A program made the position numbers and the translations under genes. A stretch of 64,000 nucleotides of DNA, taken from the NCBI GenBank assembly GCA_030434245.1, contig JAUISX010000001.1, positions 593,826-657,825 of the forward strand, written 5' to 3'. Below, piece after piece: positions 54,543 to 61,548 of the stretch. Numbering within the stretch: position 1 is the first letter of the stretch; every line of letters starts with the position of its first letter. The stretch is from Porphyromonadaceae bacterium W3.11 (GTDB lineage Bacteria > Bacteroidota > Bacteroidia > Bacteroidales > Porphyromonadaceae). The notes below the pieces were generated by a model. That model searched no databases. It had not been told where the DNA came from and saw only the letters and a list, made by a program, of their open reading frames with translations.

Positions 54543-55250
54543 TTAGCCCATTGAATTGTATCGAATGGAGAATTTAATGAGGGCAATTTTGTGGATGTGC
54601 TTGAGTAGGACATCTCGTGGCGAATAATTCGGATTGTGCGACTCCAGTACCGCCTTTTCAGGATCGCTTGGGTGCTTTTTCACCCACTTTACAGTGATAT
54701 AAGTATCCCCATCCTCATTAATAGATACAAGGTACATATCCCCAAAGTGAATATTATTGATATCATGGACCACTTGAAATGCCACGATGTCTCCCGATTT
54801 TAGAAGTGGATACATGGAATCTCCAGTGATTGAAACTGCTCCATCGCATCTGGGCATATTAGGAATCATAATTTGCCCAATTTGGTACTCTGCAGAATTA
54901 TCAAGATGCTCCAGAACACCTGCAGTTGCTTCTATTGAATAGTATGGAATAGATTGTTCTTCAATAATTGACTCTTGAAATTTTGGAGTATATAGTCTTT
55001 TAGTGTTAGTGGGTGGCATTTTTATATTTTCTCGGAGCATGCTTCCATTACCAGAGAGAAGCCACTCGGAAGATACATTTTCGCATTTCGCGAAAATTAA
55101 TTCAGAGTCAAAAGTGCCACGAGAAATCCAAGAGTGTATTGTTTGTGGTTTTACTCCAATCTTCTCTGCAAATGAGGATTTACTACCATCTGAATAGTAA
55201 TTCACAAGGTCTTCAACCATCATGCTTTTATTCATATTCTCAAATTGCAT
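54543..55250 (-). CDS. Prophage repressor: HTH plus S24 (LexA/CI-type) peptidase domain
   Basis: 235 residues. The N-terminal CI-type helix-turn-helix is SKSSFAEKIGVKPQTIHSWISRGTFDSELI (~residues 22-51). After a linker, the S24 peptidase fold has the catalytic Ser in SITGDSMYPLLKSGDIVAFQ (~residue 144) and Lys in the TYITVKWVKKH block (~185). Such proteins keep lysogeny and self-cleave during the SOS response. Transcribed leftward, divergent from the early genes, as repressors of Mu-like phages are. Other in-frame ATGs at residues 6 and 10-11 could be the start. TTCGCGAA palindromes inside and just upstream of its 5' end are candidate operators. Confidence 0.92.
   Translation of the reverse strand: MQFENMNKSMMVEDLVNYYSDGSKSSFAEKIGVKPQTIHSWISRGTFDSELIFAKCENVSSEWLLSGNGSMLRENIKMPPTNTKRLYTPKFQESIIEEQSIPYYSIEATAGVLEHLDNSAEYQIGQIMIPNMPRCDGAVSITGDSMYPLLKSGDIVAFQVVHDINNIHFGDMYLVSINEDGDTYITVKWVKKHPSDPEKAVLESHNPNYSPRDVLLKHIHKIALIKFSIRYNSMG
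55086..55095. promoter_or_regulatory. TTCGCGAA operator candidate 1
   Basis: TTTCGCGAAA is a perfect palindrome within the 5' part of the repressor gene. The same 8-bp core recurs at 55260-55267. Confidence 0.4.
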
Positions 55251-55258
55251 ATAAAATA

Positions 55259-55268
55259 CTTCGCGAAT
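55259..55268. promoter_or_regulatory. TTCGCGAA operator candidate 2
   Basis: The palindrome TTCGCGAA (55260-55267) lies between the repressor start (55250) and the -33 element of the early promoter (55272), where a repressor bound would block early transcription. Confidence 0.45.
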
Positions 55269-55271
55269 TGC

Positions 55272-55302
55272 TTTGTTTTTATTCTCACTTTGCGTATCTT
55301 TG
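55272..55302 (+). promoter_or_regulatory. Prophage early promoter
   Basis: TTTG at 55272-55275, a 19-bp spacer, then TATCTTTG at 55295-55302. This is an ideal Bacteroidota TTTG-N19-TAnnTTTG promoter, pointing into the transposase operon. Confidence 0.8.
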
Positions 55303-55357
55303 CTTTAGAAACCTTATTAAGGTTTTGGTTGTAAATATAATCAATTTATTTATTGGT

Positions 55358-55723
55358 ATGAAAAAGGTAGTTGTTACAAGAGCATTACGAAGCGAGCTCG
55401 TTAAATTATTTTCCGTGCATCCAGATACGGTAAAGGGTGCTTTGAACTTTAAGACGAACACCGATTTATCACGAAAAATACGAAGTTTAGCAATACAAAA
55501 GGGTGGTGTCTTAATAGGTGGTGAAAATGAGATGGAGACAATATTTAAATCCAACGGCGATATGATTCAGTCGTGGGGTGGACAAGCTCAGATCATTGCT
55601 AAGAAAAGTGGTCTTGTGAAAATAATCATTGACGGTGAAGTTGATCGAGAAGTAAAAGACATGACCGTCAATGAACTCATGAGAGAGCAAAATAGAATTT
55701 CCACACTTATCGCAAGCCGTTAA
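55358..55723 (+). CDS. Small prophage early protein, possible DNA-binding
   Basis: 121 residues from ATG 55358, about 55 bp downstream of the early promoter. The frame is open further upstream but that part precedes the promoter. The N-terminal half, RSELVKLFSVHPDTVKGALNFKTNTDLSRKIRSLAIQKGG, resembles a helix-turn-helix with the recognition pattern HPDTVKGAL. The C-terminal half, MTVNELMREQNRISTLIAS, is helical. I recognise no named family. Placed exactly where Mu has its ner-type early negative regulator, so a transcription control role is plausible. The transposase start follows 9 bp after its stop. Confidence 0.65.
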   Translation: MKKVVVTRALRSELVKLFSVHPDTVKGALNFKTNTDLSRKIRSLAIQKGGVLIGGENEMETIFKSNGDMIQSWGGQAQIIAKKSGLVKIIIDGEVDREVKDMTVNELMREQNRISTLIASR

Positions 55724-55731
55724 TAGTGAAG

Positions 55732-57816
55732 ATGGAGTATTACCAGGGGCGTATATGTATGAGTTTTGATGACCTTACGAGTGGCGAGCCGCCCATCGTA
55801 AATTATCAAACACTCAAAAGCTGGCTACGTCGCAAAAATGCGATCTATGCCCGTAAGGCGTACGGTGAGGGTGTAACTGCCCTCGTTGACTACGATACCC
55901 TGCCCAAAAAAGCCAAGGCGGCAATCATAGAGAGGTATGGTGATCCGCACGAGCTCCTCCAGCCTAAAGGTGAACTGGCTTGGCTTCCAGAGGATTTTGA
56001 CGCAAAAATATACTTCAATTATGAGTTCCAATATGAGTTGGGTGGGCAAATGGTTGGTCTTGAGGATCACATCGCGGATGAATATGAGCTTAATGCCCGA
56101 GTTCTGAATGCGATCATCGCCCGCCAAGCTGAGCTCCAGCAGATGACTAATAAACTCAACAACAGACGCACGAATACTTGGAAATTGCTCCACCAGTATA
56201 GCGAGGAGCTACGCCAGGACTACGCCCATACCCTCCCTAAGAGTATGAGCCGCCTACAGAAGAAGGTGAACGAATATAAGCGAGAGGGGTACAAGTGCTT
56301 GATTAGTGGCAAAATTGGCAACAGCAATACGGCGAAGATCACCCAAGAGGCAGGCGAATACCTCATTGCCCTGATGCGCAATCGTGAGTATGTGCATGAC
56401 TTCGATAGTGCCCTCTTGGCATACAATCAATTTGCCATCGAAAAGGGCTGGGAAACTATCCAGAGTGTCAGTACCATCCGTGATTATCTCAATGATCCCG
56501 CGATTAAGCCCTTGTGGCTCGGACAGCAGGTGGGCGAGAGCGAAGTCAATGCTAAGTATGGTGCACAGCTTATCGGACTCGAAAAGCCTAGATACGCCAA
56601 TGCCCTATGGGCGGCAGACGGCACGAAGTTCAATATCTACTACCTCAATAAAGAGGGTAAAAGGGTCCACACCGATATCTACATGATATTCGACGTCTGT
56701 ACAGGCTATTGCGTTGGGTGGTCCTTGGGTCAGGAGAGTGCCTTCGGTTCGCAGTACCAAGCGTATCGGATGGCGATGGATGTAGCAGGGGTGAAGCCCT
56801 TCCAGCTGGTGATGGACAATCAGAGCTCACAGCGTAAGCTTGATAGAGTAGGATTTTTCTCGAAGATGACCGAAGTTGGGGTTCGATTTAAGGCTCCATA
56901 CCGAAAGCAAGCTAATCCAGCAGAGAATTTGATTGGTCAATTTCAACATAGTGTGCTCCGCCACTACCCATATTTCACGGGATTTAATATTACTTCAAAG
57001 AGTGAGCTGAGCGCAGCCAACCTTGAGTGGATTAATGCTAATCTCGACAAATTACCGACCTATGAAACCTTGAAAGAATTTACAAGTAATTGCATCCATC
57101 AGTGGAATAGCCAAGTGGTAGAGGGCGAGTTTACCCGTGAGCAGCTGTACAAAGTAGAGCGGGTCAATCCAGATCGTATGGAGCTCACCACCGAAGATTA
57201 TGTGGAACTATTCTGGGAGAAGCGACCAAGGCAAAGCACCTTCCTGCAGGGCGGGCTTACGATTACAGAGGATAATAAGGAGTATTATTACGAAGCCTAT
57301 ACACCCGATGGCGAAATTGATATCGAGTGGCGTATGAGCAACACCCGCCGACAATTTGGCGTGAAGTATGACCCTCTGGACCTTACGAAAATCGCCATCT
57401 ACCGAGTGGATAAGGGCGATGTGTGGAGGTTTGAGCGTTATCTACACCCAGCCATTAAAGTGGCTATGGCGGCAGAAGACCGCACCGCGAAGGATGACGA
57501 ACTAACCAAGAAGGTCCTAGATGCGGATAAGGAGATGCGGGTGCGTAGGGATGCGATTGGCAAGGCCATCGACATCAAGTATCAGCAACATCAGCAGAGC
57601 AATTACCCACGTATGCTTGGGGCATCCAAGGCGGATAATGAGCGTGCTGTGGAGCTTGCACAAGAGCTTGCCAAAGTGGATGATGTTACTATTTCGCTTA
57701 AAAATGCCACCACATCGCTGGCGGTGATTAAGAAGGTAGAGAGTAAGATGGATTGGTCCGATGTACGACCACTCACCAATCAAGAAATAGAAGGAAGACT
57801 AATTGATAAATTATAA
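55732..57816 (+). CDS. MuA-like DDE transposase/integrase
   Basis: 694 residues from ATG 55732 (GTG at 55726 is an alternative). N-terminal DNA-binding part with YQTLKSWLRRKNAIYARKAYGEG, typical of MuA I-beta/gamma-like helices. The central RNase H-like rve domain holds the triad: Asp in ALWAADGTKFNIYYL (~residue 290), Asp in FQLVMDNQSSQRKL (~362), Glu in RKQANPAENLIGQFQ (~399). A Mu_C-like beta-barrel follows (~470-570, RQFGVKYDPLDLTKIAIYRV) and a charged helical tail that in MuA contacts MuB and ClpX. It carries out replicative transposition of the phage. Next gene begins after 22 bp. Confidence 0.93.
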   Translation: MEYYQGRICMSFDDLTSGEPPIVNYQTLKSWLRRKNAIYARKAYGEGVTALVDYDTLPKKAKAAIIERYGDPHELLQPKGELAWLPEDFDAKIYFNYEFQYELGGQMVGLEDHIADEYELNARVLNAIIARQAELQQMTNKLNNRRTNTWKLLHQYSEELRQDYAHTLPKSMSRLQKKVNEYKREGYKCLISGKIGNSNTAKITQEAGEYLIALMRNREYVHDFDSALLAYNQFAIEKGWETIQSVSTIRDYLNDPAIKPLWLGQQVGESEVNAKYGAQLIGLEKPRYANALWAADGTKFNIYYLNKEGKRVHTDIYMIFDVCTGYCVGWSLGQESAFGSQYQAYRMAMDVAGVKPFQLVMDNQSSQRKLDRVGFFSKMTEVGVRFKAPYRKQANPAENLIGQFQHSVLRHYPYFTGFNITSKSELSAANLEWINANLDKLPTYETLKEFTSNCIHQWNSQVVEGEFTREQLYKVERVNPDRMELTTEDYVELFWEKRPRQSTFLQGGLTITEDNKEYYYEAYTPDGEIDIEWRMSNTRRQFGVKYDPLDLTKIAIYRVDKGDVWRFERYLHPAIKVAMAAEDRTAKDDELTKKVLDADKEMRVRRDAIGKAIDIKYQQHQQSNYPRMLGASKADNERAVELAQELAKVDDVTISLKNATTSLAVIKKVESKMDWSDVRPLTNQEIEGRLIDKL

Positions 57817-57838
57817 TATAAAAACATTACTACTAATT

Positions 57839-58678
57839 ATGAATAAAGAACTTATTAGAACTAAACTTAAAGAGCTGGTGGCACGACTAGGCTCACAGCG
57901 CAAGGCCGCTAACCACCTCGCTATCGGTACCACCACCGTTGGCGATATCATCCGAGGCAATAGAGATGAGGTGATATCGGATGAGATGTGGAGTAGCCTA
58001 TTTGCCAAGCTCTGCACCAAGAGCGATGGATGGGTGGAGGTGGAGACTGCGGCATATCAGGAGATATGTGCCGTGATCAAAGACTCACAAGATAAATCAA
58101 GCTGTACTTGGTTGGTGGCTGACGCTGGAGCAGGTAAAAGCACTACTGCCCGCAATTACTCTGCCCGCAATGCCAATGCCGTATATGTGTTGTGCAGTGA
58201 GGATATGAAGCGTTCGGATTTCCTCGATGCTTGTCTATCCGCCCTCGGTGAGAAGAGTGTGGAGAGTGGTTTGCGGGCCCGACTTGAATTTTTGATTGAG
58301 GTGCTTAGGAATAAAAATAACCCAGTCTTGATACTTGACGAAGCCGACAAGCTGATAGATAGCATCCTACTCTATTGCGTTACCATTTATAATCACCTCG
58401 AGGGGCACTGTGGTATCGTGATGCTTAGCACCGACTACATCGAAAAGCGTATGAATAGCGGGCTAAGACATAACAAACGAGGGTACAACGAGCTACACTC
58501 GAGGATTGGTCGGAGGTTTTATGTGGTGGACAAAACCACTCCGAGCGATATCTACGGTATCTGCAAGGCGAATGGCATCCTCGATGACTCCACCATCAAT
58601 AGCGTGATTAGAGATGCCGAGCAATTTGATTTTGACCTGCGACGAGTAAAGAAGTGTGTGTTGAAGTTAAGGGCGTGA
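57839..58678 (+). CDS. MuB-like AAA+ ATPase (transposition target selector)
   Basis: 279 residues from ATG 57839. The N-terminal HTH-like part (VARLGSQRKAANHLAIGTTTVGDIIRGN) corresponds to the MuB DNA-binding appendage. Walker A is VADAGAGKSTTARNYSA (~residues 95-111), Walker B is NPVLILDEADKL (~160-171), with a sensor-like IVMLSTDY. The C-terminal helical piece is ILDDSTINSVIRDAEQFDFDLRRVKKCVLKLRA. This last stretch is duplicated at the end of the chimeric ORF 59373-59615. It would bind DNA and recruit the transposase, and confer target immunity. Confidence 0.92.
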   Translation: MNKELIRTKLKELVARLGSQRKAANHLAIGTTTVGDIIRGNRDEVISDEMWSSLFAKLCTKSDGWVEVETAAYQEICAVIKDSQDKSSCTWLVADAGAGKSTTARNYSARNANAVYVLCSEDMKRSDFLDACLSALGEKSVESGLRARLEFLIEVLRNKNNPVLILDEADKLIDSILLYCVTIYNHLEGHCGIVMLSTDYIEKRMNSGLRHNKRGYNELHSRIGRRFYVVDKTTPSDIYGICKANGILDDSTINSVIRDAEQFDFDLRRVKKCVLKLRA

Positions 58679-58692
58679 GTAACGGTGTGTAC

Positions 58693-58758
58693 AAACGGAG
58701 AAATCCGTGTGTACAAACGGATTTACCCGTTTATAGAAACTGATTAACCCGCATTTAT
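58693..58758. repeat. 22-bp-period AAACGGATTTACCC repeats after muB
   Basis: Units begin at 58693 (AAACGGAGAAATCC), 58715 (AAACGGATTTACCC) and 58737 (AAACTGATTAACCC), exactly 22 bp apart. GTGTGTAC also recurs at the end of the first unit and 22 bp before. The same motif and period are found at 60841-60902. Confidence 0.7.
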
Positions 58759-58784
58759 AAATGTTGAACTCCAAGAAAAATATA

Positions 58785-58818
58785 AAACTCTCCGAGAGCG
58801 TGAAAAAACTCTCCGAGA
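58785..58818. repeat. 21-bp-spaced AAACTCTCCGAGA pair
   Basis: AAACTCTCCGAGA occurs at 58785-58797 and 58806-58818. Each copy is itself nearly palindromic around CTCTCCGAGAG. Directly upstream of the ORF start at 58834. Confidence 0.6.
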
Positions 58819-58833
58819 AAAAAGAAGTGAATT

Positions 58834-58935
58834 ATGGATATTAAAGTAATACAGACGAACGAAAGAACAGAGGTAAATATATCAGCGATAAGTGCTGATG
58901 ACTCTAAAACAATTGATTTTATATTGAAGGTAATA
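58834..58935 (+). pseudogene. Truncated 5' end of a phage gene
   Basis: The first ~34 codons (MDIKVIQTNERTEVNISAISADD...) look like genuine coding sequence after a purine-rich leader. Beyond about 58935 the frame, though open to 59310, becomes rich in Ser, Pro, Gln, Cys and Arg and runs antisense to a better-looking leftward gene. I interpret it as a gene cut off by the insertion of that cargo gene. The function of the original is unknown. Confidence 0.4.
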
Positions 58936-59329
58936 GAGGGGTGCCGTCCAATCGCAAGTCCAGATTTGAGACCTCAACATTATCCTTCGGCATGCAATAC
59001 TGAAGGGACGCGTGTAGCTGCTCCATTAGGGCCGACATTCGATAGGCTTTACTTAGATTCTCGACCTGTATTTCCACATCAATGTCCCAACAATGAAAGT
59101 GCGTGCACTCTCTTGAAAAACGTGGATGTATCTCGTCCTCAGGAGCAGAGCGAAAATCAAAAGCCCAGTTCTTGTACCCAACCTGTAGAAGTTCAGGGTC
59201 AAAACCAAAGAGCTCAAGGATGTAGCGGAAGCCCTGAAGGGTCTGCTTTAGTAGATGAACATCTTCGGAAGAGAGCTCGGACGCACCTCCTGAGACATAA
59301 ACCTCTGTAAACATACTTAATTGTACCAT
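58919..59329 (-). CDS. Leftward cargo gene in the prophage early region, unknown function
   Basis: 136 residues (MVQLSMFTEVYVSGGASELSSED, YILELFGFDPELLQVGYKNWAFDF, HFHCWDIDVEIQVENL). The composition is that of a soluble globular protein, whereas the opposite frame looks like an antisense shadow. A leftward TATCTTTG box lies 29 bp upstream (59358-59365). Opposite orientation to all early phage genes plus its own promoter are the marks of a moron (expressed in the lysogen). I recognise no family. Confidence 0.6.
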   Translation of the reverse strand: MVQLSMFTEVYVSGGASELSSEDVHLLKQTLQGFRYILELFGFDPELLQVGYKNWAFDFRSAPEDEIHPRFSRECTHFHCWDIDVEIQVENLSKAYRMSALMEQLHASLQYCMPKDNVEVSNLDLRLDGTPLLPSI

Positions 59330-59357
59330 GGTGAATTTGTTTTAGTTAATAATGCTA

Positions 59358-59365
59358 CAAAGATA
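59358..59365 (-). promoter_or_regulatory. -7 box for the leftward cargo gene
   Basis: CAAAGATA reads TATCTTTG leftward, 29 bp before the ATG at 59329. Confidence 0.55.
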
Positions 59366-59372
59366 GTGAATT

Positions 59373-59615
59373 ATGAGTAAGCAAGCATTATCGGTGAGTC
59401 AGGTGCTCAATCAGAAGCTGGAAACCTTTGAGCTGTCAGAGGAGTGGCAAGCCTTTTTCGGCAAGCCAGAGCAGTGTGGAACTTGGATTATATGGGGAAA
59501 GTCAGGAAATGGAATAACAAATGAATCAACTATCAATAATGTGATTAGAGATGCAGAGCAATTTGATTTTGATTTGAGGCGGGTGAAAAAGTGTGTGTTG
59601 AAACTTAGGGCGTGA
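59373..59615 (+). CDS. Chimeric ORF: start of the phage ATPase fused to the end of MuB
   Basis: 80 residues. Residues 1-48 match the first 48 of the ATPase at 60917 (SKQALSVSQVLNQKLETFEL ... GTWIIWGKSGNG), stopping within the Walker A loop. Residues 49-80 match the MuB C-terminus (STINNVIRDAEQFDFDLRRV). The join lies at a shared AATGG(C/A) in both parents. No intact ATP site remains, so it is probably a non-functional scar of a rearrangement, although it is still open. At the DNA level each half shows around ten or more differences from its parent, mostly towards A/T, so it is not recent or came from a related phage. Confidence 0.75.
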   Translation: MSKQALSVSQVLNQKLETFELSEEWQAFFGKPEQCGTWIIWGKSGNGITNESTINNVIRDAEQFDFDLRRVKKCVLKLRA

Positions 59616-59616
59616 T

Positions 59617-59868
59617 ATGGAGTTGGATTGGGGCTTAGCGAAAAAAGAGTTTAATCGGTGCTTTCCAGAGATCGCACACGAGCTAGGAAGTATCAACTAT
59701 ATAGATATACAACTAACAAAAATGCATAAAAGACCAGTCTTTGATATCGTTAAAGTGATAGAAAGGCTTGAAAAGGTGGGTGCCTTAAAAGAGGATGAGA
59801 GTCTTGCAGATTATGCAAATAAAAGACCTAACAACGAAGAAAAAATAAAAGAAATACTAGGATTATGA
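59617..59868 (+). CDS. Small prophage protein upstream of the serine recombinase
   Basis: 83 residues: MELDWGLAKKEFNRCFPEI, then a predicted helical, winged-helix-like segment DIVKVIERLEKVGALKEDESLADYA. Unrecognised. It begins one base after the chimeric ORF stop and overlaps the recombinase start by 4 bp (ATGA), so it is cotranslated with it and may be a partner or regulator of the recombinase. Its base composition is more A/T-rich than the surrounding muB and ATPase genes. Confidence 0.55.
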   Translation: MELDWGLAKKEFNRCFPEIAHELGSINYIDIQLTKMHKRPVFDIVKVIERLEKVGALKEDESLADYANKRPNNEEKIKEILGL

Positions 59869-60791
59869 TATACGGTTATTTAAGAGTGAGCTCTTCGGAG
59901 CAGGATATAAATAGTCAAAAGCAGGGGGTTGATGAATACGCGAAGGATAAGGGGTGGGTTATTGATGAGTATGTAGTGGATGATGGCGTATCAGGTGGTG
60001 TTGATTACGCAAAAAGACACTTAGGGGAGCTTCTTAATCAAATGGAGGCGGGTGATATACTCATTTCTAGCGAGATCAGTAGGCTCGGTAGAAATCTCTT
60101 AATGGTAATGGAGATCCTGAATAAAGTGATGAAATTGGGAGGGGAAATTCACACTGTAAAGGAGGGGTATCACATGGGTAATGACATTCAATCTAAGGTA
60201 CTTGCATTTGCGTTTGGATTGGCATCCGAGATTGAGAGACAGCTCATACAGCAAAGAACGCTGGAAGGTTTGGCACTACGAAAAAAGATGGGAGTGTTAT
60301 TAGGACGCCCTCCACGAAAAAATGCGGGTACGTTTACGAATGCAAAACACGTAGAGGAGAAAAAGGATACGATTGTGACACTCTACAGATATGGGGTGTC
60401 TATCAACGAAATATATAGAGTTACAGGAATTGATAGAGCTACGATTTCTCGAAGTCTCGTCCTTTGGAAAGTTCATAAAAATTGGGAACAACTTTATGAT
60501 GCCCGACAGAAGAGATGGGAGGAGGAGATGGAGCGTAAGCGACTACTCTCAGAGGCTCCAGAGATTGATACTAATAGGCTTAAAGTGCTTATCGAGTCAA
60601 ATATGACGTTACCTGAGATAGCAGCAACTATGCCAGAGTACACTTACGATCAGGTCTACTATACTGTGCAGGGTTCACGAGAGCTTCATCTACTATATCG
60701 CGATCATGGGCATAAGAGATTAGCGAAGGAAGCAAATAAAATAAACAAGTTATTAAAAGATGAGTGGGAAAATGCTAAAGCATCAGTATAG
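59865..60791 (+). CDS. Serine recombinase (resolvase/invertase type) with a C-terminal extension
   Basis: 308 residues. N-terminal catalytic domain: YLRVSSSEQDINSQKQGVDEYA with the nucleophile Ser near residue 8, ISSEISRLGRNLLMVMEIL with the conserved Arg pair, and GLASEIERQLIQQRTLEGLALRK (E helix). A DNA-binding HTH follows (~165-200: LYRYGVSINEIYRVTGIDRATISRSL). An additional ~105 residues (~205-308) contain a second HTH-like piece (MTLPEIAATMPEYTYDQVYYTV). Ordinary resolvase/invertases end after the first HTH at about 190 residues. It lies between duplicated phage segments and could have caused or exploited the rearrangement. Its sites are unknown; nearby 22-bp repeats are candidates. Confidence 0.9.
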   Translation: MIYGYLRVSSSEQDINSQKQGVDEYAKDKGWVIDEYVVDDGVSGGVDYAKRHLGELLNQMEAGDILISSEISRLGRNLLMVMEILNKVMKLGGEIHTVKEGYHMGNDIQSKVLAFAFGLASEIERQLIQQRTLEGLALRKKMGVLLGRPPRKNAGTFTNAKHVEEKKDTIVTLYRYGVSINEIYRVTGIDRATISRSLVLWKVHKNWEQLYDARQKRWEEEMERKRLLSEAPEIDTNRLKVLIESNMTLPEIAATMPEYTYDQVYYTVQGSRELHLLYRDHGHKRLAKEANKINKLLKDEWENAKASV

Positions 60792-60840
60792 AATGCTGAA
60801 ATGTATGGTGAATAGCATCAGGAAGGCATCCGCGTCTATT

Positions 60841-60902
60841 AGCGGATTTATTGGGAAGTACTAACGGATTTATCCGCGACTATAAACGGATAAATCGGAC
60901 GA
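60841..60902. repeat. 22-bp-period AACGGATTTATCCG repeats before the ATPase gene
   Basis: CGGATTTAT or CGGATAAAT starts at 60843, 60865 and 60887, exactly 22 bp apart. Related to the array at 58693-58758. An additional inverted half, ATCCGC at 60828, pairs with GCGGAT at 60842. Confidence 0.7.
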
Positions 60903-60916
60903 TATAGGAGAATAAT

Positions 60917-61537
60917 ATGGCAAAGCAAGCATTATCAGTAAGTCAGGTGCTCAATCAGAAGCTGGAAACCTTTGAGCTGTCAGAGGAGTGGCAAGCCTTT
61001 TTCGGCAAGCCAGAGCAGTGTGGCACTTGGATTATATGGGGCAAGAGTGGCAATGGCAAGAGTTCGTTTACGATGATGCTCGCCAAGGAGCTCTGCAAGT
61101 ATGGCATTGTGTTATTTAACTCGCTGGAGGAGGGCACAGGCCTCACGATGGCGAACACCCTCAAGCGATTTGGGATGATGGAGGTGAACGGCTCTCTACG
61201 AATTATCAGCGAAAGTATGGAGGAGCTCGGAGAGCGACTCGAGAAAAAGCGTAGCCCACGCATCGTGATTATCGACTCCTTTCAATACACCCGCATGAGT
61301 TATATCGATTACATCCAGTTCAAGGAGCGTTTCCCGAAGCACCTGCTTATTTTCATCAGCCATGCCAGTGGAAATAATCCAGCAGGCAACGAAGCAGTGA
61401 GTGTGATGTACGATGCCTCACTTAAGATATGGGTGGAAGGGTATAGGGCTTTCAGTAAGGGCCGCTTTATCGGTGAGCGAGGCGAGTTCGACATTTGGAA
61501 GGAGAAGGCAGAGATTTATTGGGGAAAAGAGCAATAA
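60917..61537 (+). CDS. Prophage ATPase, RecA-like P-loop
   Basis: 206 residues. Walker A in WGKSGNGKSSFTMMLAKEL (~residues 44-62), Walker B in SPRIVIIDSFQYTRM (~113-127), and a sensor-type Ser/His in LLIFISHASGNNPAG (~143-157). The fold is of the RecA/DnaB-like single-domain kind often found after MuB in Mu-like phages of Bacteroidota; precise role unknown. A good Shine-Dalgarno-like AGGAG precedes the start, rare in this window. The first 146 bp are duplicated in the chimeric ORF at 59373. Confidence 0.78.
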   Translation: MAKQALSVSQVLNQKLETFELSEEWQAFFGKPEQCGTWIIWGKSGNGKSSFTMMLAKELCKYGIVLFNSLEEGTGLTMANTLKRFGMMEVNGSLRIISESMEELGERLEKKRSPRIVIIDSFQYTRMSYIDYIQFKERFPKHLLIFISHASGNNPAGNEAVSVMYDASLKIWVEGYRAFSKGRFIGERGEFDIWKEKAEIYWGKEQ

Positions 61538-61548
61538 AAAAGGAAACG

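Noticed and set aside
54046..54613. Frames through the GGTCGA and GGGTGGAC repeats (giving GWTVGWTV or VHPTVHPT peptides)
   Set aside because: They are translations of short tandem DNA repeats on both strands, with no start signal and no globular character.
55013..55357. Long rightward frame upstream of the ATG at 55358
   Set aside because: It runs antisense to the repressor gene and precedes the early promoter at 55272-55302, so cannot belong to the early transcript.
58936..59310. Rightward continuation of the frame that starts at 58834
   Set aside because: The residues become Ser/Pro/Gln/Cys-rich and the opposite strand encodes a better protein with its own promoter.
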